This document shows, piece by piece, positions 10,583-21,621 of a stretch of 64,000 bases of DNA (its first letter is position 1; each line of letters starts with the position of its first letter). The stretch covers positions 63,089 to 127,088 of the forward strand of contig JAHLWZ010000187.1 in assembly GCA_020536535.1 (NCBI GenBank), in the 5' to 3' direction. Below the pieces are notes generated by a model, which saw only the letters and a list, made by a program, of their open reading frames with translations, searched no databases and was not told the origin of the DNA. A program made the position numbers and the translations under genes. This stretch comes from Pelomyxa schiedti. Taxonomy: Eukaryota > Evosea > Pelobiontida > Pelomyxidae.

Positions 10583-13500
10583 TCAGGGAGCATTTTTGGG
10601 TGGGATGGGTTCATCCTCAAAAAACTCCTTGAGCTCAATGGAGGGATGAATGGAACTGAACAAGCTCTGGAGGTGTGAATGTATTTGCTTGCGCTTGACT
10701 ACACAGAGAGTGATGGCAACTCCGGCAGCAAGAACCACCGCCGGTATGACTGTGCATAGAACCTGTTGCCACTGTTAGGCATATGCGGGTGTGGAACTGG
10801 GCACACGATCGTTAACACGTGGGATGTGGTTTTGTTTGGCTTTGTGCCATGAATCACTACAGAATTAATACATGTGTCATTTGTTGAAGCCCTGTTTTGG
10901 TTTTTTGTTAGTAAAAAAAAGTTGTTGGCTGTGTTAAATGGATACCTTCCTAAAGAGTCCCTAGTTATGACAGAGTACTGATAGGTTTCGCTCTAGTGTT
11001 TGCGTGAGTTAGGTTCTGCTTACATCTGTGCCTTACATCAGTGATGTTACTTGTGTCAGTGAAATTTAAAGTTTCCGATTCCCCTAAAACGAAACCGTTT
11101 CTCAGTACTATGAAGCTGCACGGACAGCAACACGTCAATAAGCCTACAGTGCAAGCATCCCAAGACAACAAGACATTCACAGCATTGTTGTGGGTGAACT
11201 ACAAGAAGTCAGTTGGAAGTACAGGGGACCATTTATACCTGCTTTACGGCAATGTTGGACGGAGGGGCAGGAGGAGGACACGCGACGACTGCAGGGAAGT
11301 TCATGTAGCTACCATGTACTCGATTGATTCCGTCGGTTACAGACAAGCCGAGAACTGCCGATGTCGGGCCGGTGTTATTTTGAGACACAACCGAAATCTT
11401 GATATCCCCAGTTTCACCCGGATTAAGAGTCATAGAAGAAGGCTCTACGCTTGCCTCTAGTAATACAGTGGTAGTATTGAAGATGGTTCTGTTAGAAGAT
11501 GTCAGGGAAAGAGGGAGATGACTGCTTCTCACATTGCGAATGAAAAAGTTGTTGGTGAGCACAGTGATAGATCATTGTTGGTTACTGTTGTAGTTATTTC
11601 CGTTGTTGCTCCTTTCCAAGGATTGAGCTGGGGAACGGTTCCTCCAAGAAGTGTGGGGGAGTTCAGCTAGGAACACGAATCAGAAGTAGAAAGAACACCC
11701 TGAAGCTCGACATACAGTACATGTGTCAATGAAATTACATGTGAGAGCAACAGTATTAAAGCACTTTGTGTTGTTAAAGGTGAATAGATTTAAATGTGTT
11801 TTGCCTCGTCATATTTGGAGTTTCGGACAATGACTGAAATGTTACCAGTCGTACTTCTGTCAGATTCAACACGGATGGATGTTGTCTGAGAGTCTCTAAA
11901 ATCAGAAACGATGTTTGGAAGAGAAGAGACGTACTACTTGCCCCCCAGCTTGAATGGTCACTTGTTGAGCTACTGAGACAGAAATACTACCTGGATAATT
12001 GGTTTCTATCTGCAAGATTCGGTTAAACAAGCATTAACAACAAGTTCCGAAGTACGGTATACTGGTAGGAACCGCAATATTGCGCCGATGTATCGGTAAT
12101 GCGCAAAGAATTCCATAGTGTGCTAGAAATAGCTGAGAGCAGTGTCGTTGGTTAATAATTATAAGGAGCAACCAAAAGTTACCTCCTGCCGTTATAATAG
12201 GGGAAACAAAGTTCAGTAGGGGGTTTCCACAAACACATTTCCCTACTTTTACCTGGAAAGGTAAGCATAGTGTGAGGAACAAGAGAGTAGGTCTCACCTT
12301 TGTTGAAGTGGTAACATTGTGAGACAATAACCCAGAATTATCGTAGACTTTCACTGCTATTGTTATTTCCCCAGAGAAGTTCGCTACGATTTTGACTGTT
12401 AGTGTCGGCCTGGAGTAATAACGAGGATAGGAATTCCATGTGTCTACACTCCAGGTAGCTGGTATTTTTGGTTTTATTTAAAAGTGAGTTGCCCTGATGT
12501 AGCCTCGGCAAGGAATACCAGATAGTCCCTTTGGCACTATAACAGGAGACAGGTAATACATCCTGTTTGGGCAGTTCCAGGAGTCACGATTTATTATCAA
12601 TGAAGAGCATGTAAACTCTAAAGAGTTTGTATTATTGGCAAAAGTCCGAGGGCAGGAAAATGAAAAGTATGGTGGGTAAGGTGAACACGACGGAGTGTAT
12701 ACCTAGGAAAAAATAAGTTCAACTTCGGAACCCAAAACCTACACGAAACAACAGTACTACTTCTGAAGAATCTACATTCACATCACCCACTGGTAGAACA
12801 GAGATGATGAACGTAATATTGATATCTGGGGTTAAATCTGATGTGCTTAATGTTGCTCCTGTCTGGTAACTTTGTGAAGGGCACAGAGTAATGGTACTAT
12901 TTAACAGGCCCATAGATACCTTGTTAGTAAAGTAAGTAATATGGTGAAATTCGATTAGCGTACACCATCTCGTGAAGGGGGTGAGACAATCATATACTGT
13001 CTTGGATTGCAGGAGGGCTACAGTGCTTTTTAAAAATATATTTCTTTGCGATTTTACGCACTGCATCTTGGGATATAATTGTAAAGGGAAGAAACCAGCT
13101 CTCATGTGCAGAAATGTTGTGTATTTCATTATCGTAAATAATTACAGGTGCCTTGTAGATGCACCTGTGTGATACAGAGGTTAGGATATATTTTCCTTTC
13201 AATGGGTACATGCATGGAGTCTTGTTGCAAGGGTAGAAGAAGTGAGGCATTATGAAATGATGCACTGAGACTTGAAACCGTTACAGAGACATTAAAATTA
13301 GGGTGTTCCACGTTTGAAGAGATTTGCAGAAGGAAATTGCCCTCAGCATTAGGTTGAATTAATTTCTACAGACGCTCAACAATCGCGAAATATTCAACAT
13401 CCGCACCATCGAAGGGTAAGAAACCCAGGAGATACGACTATCAGAAATCGAGAGGAAGAACTGAGAGCTACCACATGGGGGAAGATCCCGATTTGCAACT

Positions 13501-16131
13501 GTGATGGTGAAGTTTATTTGACTCATGTTCATAGAGAAAGGTGACAGTTGTAAAAAGGAAAGCCTTGGCGATTGGACGCAGCTCCCAAATGTTGTATTGA
13601 CGAGATATTCAAGGAAAAATTCCTAAAGGGGGAAAAAACCTTGAGACTTGGTAAGAAAGAAAATAACAGACCGTGTCATTAGCGTAGTCAGGTTTTACAA
13701 GTACTGTGAGTGGAGATAAGGCAAACAAGGGCTGGGAAGGAGGTGTGACTGACACGGTAATGTTACACTCCGTTCCTGGTAGTAGCGAAAAAAGTTGAAC
13801 ATCCACAGTAGTATTATAATCACCTTAACTTTGTTGAACCCTTTTATTGTAAAAAAAGACAGGACAAATACAAGTAGAACTGATCGCTAACGAAGTTACA
13901 GGGCATAAAATGGAATCTATACTCTTGACAGATATTCTTAATGAGGTAGCTTCACCTGTCTTCATCATGTAAGATGATATAATTTTCATTCAAATTTAAG
14001 ATGACAAACATTCATAAGAAGTTGGGTGGTGCCGTCATATGAAATGCTACTGAAGACTCCTTCTTCCAACACTAGATCGCCAGCTTCACTGCATCCCCCA
14101 CCCAATTTGGAAAGTCAGTCTCAACTAAACCACAAAAAAACAACCCTATGAGGAAAGATGTATATAAAGGCGGTTTCCTATCACACCCTAGTGACACCTA
14201 GCAAGTTGTTGGGTATCAATATGGGATACTAGGCAACAACACCTGGAGAAGCATAAATTCATCATTTAGTTGCATTGGTGCAACTGAAAATCTCTTGTAC
14301 ATATCGAAAAAGTATGTTCCAAGATTCCGGGAAGTTATGAACTCGGGAGTACTACTTCCTGTTGCCAAACGGTGCACAAGTAACCTTTGGCAGGTTAAAC
14401 TTTTGGGTTTTAGGAATTTTTGGTATACTGGTCTGCAAATTCAGCAACACCCACTCCCTTACTTGATGAATATGAAAAGTAATATGTGTACCCAGAACCC
14501 TGAATTTTGATTGCCAGAGGGTAACTCTTATTCGCGAATTCCTAAACCAAAGGTCATAACCAACAGTAAAAATGTGTCAACAAACCTCATTTAAAGAAGA
14601 GATCTTATACTCTCCGCTGCTACTAACCAATAAAAACTTAAGCAAATGAGTGAGTTTTTAATATTCCAAATAGCGAACCCGACCAGGTGCCCATCCTTGG
14701 CGATCTAAATCACAGGAAACAAATCCCATGATTGTATTGGTATCAAGCCACTTGTTCCCCATTACCGAGGTTGGGTCCCCATAAGTAATAATGTCACCCT
14801 GCAATAAGTCAGCTTGCTATAATTTTTTTTTTGTTACTACCTTTTCATCAAAGTTTGAGGCAGAGTGTCTCAACCCCATGTTGTGCCCTAGTTCATGGGA
14901 AATAACTTGCATGTCAGAGCACCTCAGACTCCACACAGAACAAAAATAGGAGCACCCAACAGATCCGAGTCCAAGCCAATCACAAACCTTGAGTGACCAT
15001 AAGGAAGAATAAATGAGGGGAGAAAGGGGCTCAAACAGTAAGAATAATAGCAAACCTCTGTGTCTGGGAGTACATATATGTAGTGCTGATAATAACGGAA
15101 ATCTACACCAGACAGAGTTGCAGCATCTTTAAGTGATGTGGCCCATTGGTCGTAGTTACACTAGGATATTCAATTACAGATGGCGGTAAAGAGAGCGCAC
15201 TGTTGAAGAGACCCCAAGTGGAATAACATAGGGACCAAAAATATCAAAATCAGTGAAGTTATATACATGGGGACTGAAGACTACTTGTCCATATGTGAAT
15301 TTAGCAAATTGTTCTGTTCAAAATTAGATTATATATTACAATTCTATGGGAACCAGAGATTGACCAGCCATCGAAGTAGGCAGTGGAATCTGCAGTACCC
15401 TCCCACATCATTTGTGTGATATCGTCCACTGTGCAATCAATTACATCACCTGAGTCGAATGAGGCCACCAGGATAACTGCCCTCCTTTGTGATACACTTG
15501 AATCAGAAAGTGTTAAAAAGACAGGAGTATTCTCAGAATTTTCCTAACAGCAGGGTAAAACCGATATTTTGAAACCTTTAACTAGTTCCAACCTGTGTAT
15601 CCAACAAAGATGAAACTGCAAAATTTCTATTCCTGCCTTCCTTTGCTGACCACTCACCAGTAACTGAAACCTACCATTTTATTTTCCCCCATCAACCCAG
15701 TTAATGGAATATGGCTTTTCTGTCCTTCTCACCACTGTCATTCTGTTCAAAGCTAAAAGTTTCAAATGGCTGAGTAAGGTTTCACTCTGTGATGTGAGCT
15801 CTATGACAACTAAAAACAATTAAGATGATGAAATGGAGTGTGGTGAGCAACCATCCTTGTTCAGATTGGGGAGGGAAAATAATCCAGAGGATTCATCCAA
15901 ATGCAACAAAAGTAGCTCCTTCTGCAAAAGTAATCAGATTAAAAAAGGGGGGATAATGCACAGGCACCAAGAGAGGGGAAAAGGAATTACGGGAGAAGTT
16001 GCGAAGTCGTCAGCAATTCGCAGTTCCAGAGAACCCCTCAATGTCACACAAGATCCAAAGCCACAAACTAAAAGCACGCCAAGCCAAGACAAAAGCAGCG
16101 ACGCTGCCCCAACGCCCCTCCGGCCAATCAT
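10583..16131 (-). CDS. M11 (gametolysin-type) metalloprotease, type I membrane protein, many exons
   Basis: Secretory-pathway zinc peptidase. Exon 1 from 16131 encodes a signal peptide (SLLLSWLGVLLVCGFG). Following exons give a pro-region, then the peptidase with YYQHYIYVLPDTE, a Cys-containing VGCSYFCSVW segment, the zinc site HELGHNMGLRHS (about 14860-14897; three His, catalytic Glu) and the Met-turn region YGDPTSVMG (about 14757-14786). Further exons down to about 11.2 kb encode Cys-, Ser/Thr- and N-glycosylation-rich beta-sandwich repeats, for example VEPSSMTLNPGETGDIKISV. The last exon has a hydrophobic helix (VIPAVVLAAGVAITLCVV), a basic stop-transfer KRKQ and a cytosolic tail of about 35 residues, ending at a stop at 10583-10585. 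All exons join through short introns; several splice sites are tentative. Likely sheds or remodels extracellular or lysosomal proteins. Confidence 0.85.
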
Positions 16132-16410
16132 TTACAATTATGGGAACAACAGACGAAACAACGAAAAAGGTACTAGGTACTTTACGCTTTAGGCAGTGAC
16201 CAACCTTACAAGCCTGATGTGCGATTCCAAGTTATATGCAGCTCTGGTTGCAGTTGCATTCATCTACCCCAAGCCATTGAACTTTGTCGAGGCAAATCAC
16301 TGGAAAAACGCGGGTTCCAAATCTCAGCTTTTTTCAAACTGGGATTTTGTCGTACCATTTTTCACCGAAAGCATAAACAAATACGCTTTTTTTCCCAACA
16401 CAAACCACCG

Positions 16411-18277
16411 ATGCTCACTACAACAGCGGCTACGGCAAGTGTGGAACTAGACAACCGCGACACGCCATCGCCAGATCTCGCAAGTAGACCAGATCTCGCT
16501 GCTGTCGGCGATCCGGAAACTCGTCGTGGAAACAGTGGCCATGGAATAGACGGCGATGGCGACGAGGAGAGCAGTACTGGGCGTTGTTGTGGGGGAAGGT
16601 GGCATCGTTTGATGGGAAACGAGTTTTTTGGACTCGGCGTTTTGACGGCCGTGGCGGCGTTCAATTACTTGGACAGATACATACCGTCGGCAACCAAGGA
16701 TTTGATCAAGGAAGACCTGGGTTTGTCTGATTTTCAGACAGGTATTGTCTTCCCCAAGCCCTCCTGAAAGAGGTTTTTTTTGATAGCTATAAGATAAGGA
16801 GACTTTGTGTGCGTTTTTCATGCCAATCACTTAGGCTTTTTATTTAGTGCTTTCATCATTGTTTACATGTTGACTGCTCCCATTTTTGGAGTTCTTGCAG
16901 ATAGAGGTGTCTCACGTAAGGTTCCTCCTACCCAACTGTTATATACACTAATTTTCAATAGGGAATTCTTGCTGGCTGTATTATGATGTGGTCCCTGTCA
17001 ACTGCTGCAACCTCCCTTGCTCAGGATTACTGGTCATTGCTTATGGCCCGCGCTTGCGTTGGTATTGGGGAAGGTATACTTGTGACCCTTTCATTTCATA
17101 CACAAACCGAAAACAACAGGAGGATTTGTGGCTGTCGTCCCCAGTATCATATGTGACTACTTTCCTCCTAACAAAGTTTCACGCAGTCTGACCGTGTACT
17201 ACTCTGTTCAGCCGATTGGAGGTGCTTTGGGGTACCTAATTGGTGGCGTACTCGGTGCTATCATCGGTTGGCGGTGGACGTTCGTTGCCTCAAGCCTCCC
17301 TGGGATAGTGGCAATTCTCATTCTATTGTTAAGAGAACCCAAGAAGGGCCGCTTTGAGGAAAAGCAAGTTGAACCCCCAGGGCTGTGGGAAGGCACCAAG
17401 GTCAGCCCTCGTAAAATTAGAAGGAAGTCAACTTAATGTCTTTGATAGATCCTTCTTAGAAGCTCAGCATATGTTATCTCGACAATTGGCTACATTGCCA
17501 TATCCTTTGGGCTTGGGGCAAGTGCAGACTGGCTCCCTACATTTTTCTCCAGGTAGAAACGCTCTCATGAGTGGCTGGTAATTTACTTTACTAGAACCTA
17601 CGGATTCTCTCTGGGAGTTGCTGGATTTCTTTCTGGTGCTCTAGTCGTGGTTGGTGGATTCTGTGGAACATTCACAGGCGGATTTTTGGGTGATCTGTGC
17701 CGGAAGTACATATCACAGCCTTACTTCTTTGTTTGTGGAGTTTCTGTACTGATATCCGCTCCAATAATCTTTTACGTCTTCATGCTGCCGCCACCAAAAT
17801 ATGCAACATGCTTTCTACTGGTAGTCTCTGTAACTTTTTCGTGGATGTATGTTGGTAAGCCAAGCCTTCCATTAACAGAAATTTTTTCAGTTGTTAATTC
17901 TGCACAGGTCCATGCAATGCCATCCTGAACAACTCTGTTTCAGCCAACATGAGAGGGCGGTCAAATGCTGTTAGTGTATTACTAATTCATTTGCTGGGGG
18001 ATGCCAGCAGCCCCGCCATAGTGGTGAGGTTTCTTCGTTCTATAATTTGCGTCTACACCCAATCAGAACTAACAAACCCAACCAGGGGGCTATTTCAGAC
18101 GCCACAGGGAACCTTCTGTATGGACTCAGTATTGTTCCTTTGTCATTCTTGATAGCCGGACTTGTGTGGTGCTTTGGTTGGCTTGTTGTAAAGCAAAACA
18201 CTGATGGGATAGTACACCCAACAGAGGAAGAAAAGGCAAAACTTGTAAAGGAACACACCCAAGGGGGATTGGAATAA
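16411..18277 (+). CDS. Spinster-type MFS transporter, multi-exon
   Basis: Multi-pass major facilitator protein, probably moving lipids or small organic anions as in the Spns family. ATG at 16411 (MLTTTAATAS) follows a leader with no better start. The N-terminus is disordered. Helix 1 ends in FNYLDRYIPSATKDLIKEDL, the Spinster signature region, and continues over an intron as GFLFSAFIIVYMLTAPIFG with LADRGVSR (MFS motif A-like). Other exons give SVQPIGGALGYLIGG, GYIAISFGLGASADWLPTFF and GGFLGDLCRK. The last exon ends at TAA 18275-18277. At least eight introns of 42-85 bases; an apparent frame break near 17400 is resolved by an intron gtcagc...gatag. Its start lies 279 bases from the divergent protease start. 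Confidence 0.85.
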
Positions 18278-18376
18278 ATAAATTAAAAAAAAAGTTCCCT
18301 AGCCTCCAATTGGGAGGGAGGTGTGTTGTTTTGTCTCTAGTTTTTTTTGTGTGTGGCTTCCTGAAATAGACATTTC

Positions 18377-20880
18377 TTAACTGGACTCTTCCCCTTCTTC
18401 GTCCAGCAGTTCAGTGAGGTGAACACGCAAATCGCTGTAGACTGTTACTTTGAAAGACATGTGCACTTCAGGCTCAAATGTTGATGGTACAATGACAAAG
18501 AATGTTTCCTCATTTGCAGGTACTCGGAACTTATCAAATACTAAAGTGGGGTGAGAAAAGGAAAAGTGGTATGGGTAGCCAACCAGTTTGAAGAACAGAG
18601 TGACCTTCTGGAGGCTTCATCAACCGTGCTTTACAAAGTTCATCAGGTTGCAATCGTCCTTCGTCAGCTATATCGGCTGTTAAGATCACTAAGGAAAGCA
18701 AGGTACACACTTTTATCACGTGTGAAGAATGCGAGACCGACAGATGTCAGTGTACGCTGAGATTTGGAGGTTATCTGGGTTAACTGTACAAGTACTTCAG
18801 CTTTGTCAGATCCAAGCACTTCACCCTCTACAGGCTCCACATGACAAAGGAATTGTGGATTGGTAGAAAAGGTTTCTTGATTTGGGGCACCACCTGCGGT
18901 ACCTTCAGCCCATTTACTCTGTAGAGGTATCAGAATTTGGTGTTTCTTGTTGTATTAAAATTCACATATCAAACCTTTGAGGACCGAGAGTGCCTCCATT
19001 CGCTAGTCAGTGCTGTTAGAGTGGCTGCCGGGTCATCACTGAAGACATGCAAATCAAATTTGCTTGCTCGTCTTTCCTCATGTGTAACAGGGATGATGAT
19101 GTACGTTCCGGGCTTATTCCTCTTCAGATTTGCTCCAACTGGGAATGTTAACTGTTTATAATAATAGCTATTTGTCACCAGAGCACACAGCTTGGCATTC
19201 TTGTGTAGAACCAACAGTATCACGATACCAGACTGCTTTCTTTGTGGGATCTATATCACAGTGAATCCACATAAACCATAGGTGAAAATACCTTCTGTGC
19301 TAATTACATAAATTCCCATGCTTGCTTCGTCTTCTGGTTGATTCAATTGTATTGCGATATCCGTTCTCTTGGTAAGTGTTAGGAGGAACTGTGGGTTTTT
19401 CATCCAAGTTGCGCCTGTAATGTCTGCACCACCACAGTTTTCCTCTGTCCACTCACTCTGTACCAAGTGACAAAGTAGAAACGGAAACAGGAGCTCACCA
19501 CTATGGACGCACAATTCCAAGATTCCAGAGGTAACTGTGTGAAACTGAGGGTGTCAATAGGATCTGTATACGCCATGATAGTAAACTTGCCCCTGTGGGG
19601 TCTTCCTTCAGACCCGTTTCTAGACTGAGAACAAGGTATCACACAGTAGGTTCCCGCGGGAAGGTTTTCTTTGACTTGGACTGCAAGGCATGTAAAAAAA
19701 GATACTAGAGTGTGTACTTTGTTGACCATCATGTGAGTGTGTTGGACACAGGGCACTCCCATGTTCAACTTTGAAAATTTCATCAATTTGGAAGGCCGTT
19801 TTGCGTCTCCCCTTGTAGAAATCGTCTAGGTAACATATTAGTGAGATACTTGGAGAGTCTAGTGACTACTGTCGTAACGCAAAATATAGAAGCTTATTTG
19901 TTCCTCACATGGTGGCTGAAAGTGTGTTAGCAAAAAAGGGTGGGAAGGAAGAAAAACACTTGATGACAGATTATTTCAATATCACAAGGCTTCAACACAG
20001 TGAGAAGAAACTGTGGGTTATTGTACCAGCGTGGGTTGCTGATTATGTTTCCACCAGAGAGAAGTTCAGAAAATTCGGCCTGCTCGAACTTTACTCTAGC
20101 GCTTAAGAATTTTTCAATACATCAATAGCAATTCCTTTGACAGGGATCTTTTCTGGTGGTGCTGCTTCAAAGCTAATTTGGAGTCGAACTTCGCCCTCTC
20201 CTTTCTTGGGACCCCTGGTGGTGATGAATCATATATATAGATATAAGGTCATGAAAACTTACCCCTCGGATTGAGTTGGAAGAACGGAGTTAGTTACCTT
20301 GAAAAATGTAAATTGGGGATAGAGGACAGTAGAAAATACCTTCGCTTTAGAGGGTTTTTCGAGGCGGTACCATTGGCTTACTGGCGTCTAAGAGTATTTG
20401 AGAGTTCAGCTCAGAGATTTAACATGACATACACCGGCTTTGATAATTTCTGCCACTGGAATATTGGAATAACCACTGACAGACTCTCCAAAAAGACTCT
20501 TTTTATTTGCGTTTATAACCAGCATAGCATTCTCTCGTTGAACTCCACTTAGTGCTCGGTTAGGGAGCGAGGGAGGTGCAAGAGGAACAAACAATTGAAA
20601 CGGCGAGTCCGTAAACTGTGTGTTCTTGGAGTTTTTCTTTCTAGCCGTAGACTTAATGGTATACTCGCAGTCGCAAGTCACCCAACCACATGAGACGTTC
20701 CTGACCTCACACACTGTAGAACAATAAACAAGCAAAAATAGCGGGAGGAAAAAAAAAGGCCAATGGTTTTAAGCAGCAAAGAGTACCCGTCACGGATAAC
20801 GTCCCTATGACTTTGTGGTCCTTTTTCCCACCACCCGTCGTTGGTGTAGACGAAGTGGTAGTCGTGCTACTTGTCGCCAT
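18377..20880 (-). CDS. C2 domain plus three calpain-type C2-like domains, no protease
   Basis: Probable Ca2+/membrane-associated adaptor. The start MATSSTTTTSSTP at 20880 leads into an N-terminal C2 domain whose last strand is GEGEVRLQISFE (about 20190). Three tandem calpain domain III (C2L) units follow. Each opens with a Gly-rich stretch and N-P-Q-F: NPRWYNNPQFLLTVLK (about 20000), GATWMKNPQFLLTLTK (about 19400), STNPQFLCHV (about 18860). Each closes with a strand like GTYCVIPCS, GTYIIIPVT or FFVIVPSTFEP. The C-terminus is acidic (DEEGEESS), with the stop at 18377-18379. I saw no Cys-His-Asn protease core and no room for one. Only 99 bases separate its stop from that of the convergent MFS gene. 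Confidence 0.75.
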
Positions 20881-21621
20881 CTCAAATCGATTCGGGTTTT
20901 TTTGTTTTTTTGTTTGTTTTTTTAGTTCACGAAAGCAAATTTGAAATTAGTGTAAAGGCAGGGGAACGAAGGTGTCAAGCTGCCAAATGGACACCCCCTC
21001 CACCAAGAAAACCCAACACAAAGCCCGTGCCTCTGGCGTGGGTGGCACTGAAAATTGAATTTTACAATGCTTCCCTCAAGTGCCAACAACCAGGCCGAAA
21101 ACAATGTAAATCGTAAACGTGAACACTGAAACTCAAAGGAATTCTGTTCAAGAGCAGAACCTTATTCACAAACCAAATGGTGAAATTGTATAAAGAGGTA
21201 TGGAGCCCCTAATTATAATATGTTGAGCTGACACTCCAGAGAAAAGGCCAACATGAAAAGGGTAGACCCCAAATGCTGCCAATACAACAAGAGATAAATT
21301 GTGGCTGGGAGAAAGGGAAAGCAGTGCTCTGAATCACTTCCAAAATAAGTCACCCAACATATCAGGTGCCAGGTGAGCCATTGGTACCCTCAGAAGAACT
21401 TCAAAAGGATGCTCTTGAAAGTCGCCTGAGCTTTCCTTTTTTTTGGGTGCTCACTTATGTTCCTTGTGGGCACCAGTACCTCATATCGTGGCCCTTGAGT
21501 TTCTGGGCTTCGACTAACTGCCGAAGATCGACTCTTCTTGATCCCCCCTAAAAAATCGTGGCCGAGTTGCATTCCAGTAACCACCTGGAACCTAATTTTA
21601 ATCAACATAAACAAACCAAAG
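20881..21621. other. Divergent intergenic region
   Basis: 741 bases between the start codons of the C2/C2L gene (-) and the ankyrin-type gene (+). T/G-rich runs (TTTTTTTGTTTTTTTG near 20900) occur at the minus-strand side. I see no gene, RNA or repeat I can support. Confidence 0.6.

Noticed and set aside
15833-16192. Plus-strand open frame between the M11 protease and the MFS gene
   Set aside because: Overlaps the protease signal-peptide exon on the other strand, and its composition looks non-coding.
17390-17460. Apparent stop and frame change in the MFS gene
   Set aside because: An intron from gtcagc to gatag restores the Spinster helix ILLRSSAYVISTIGYIA.
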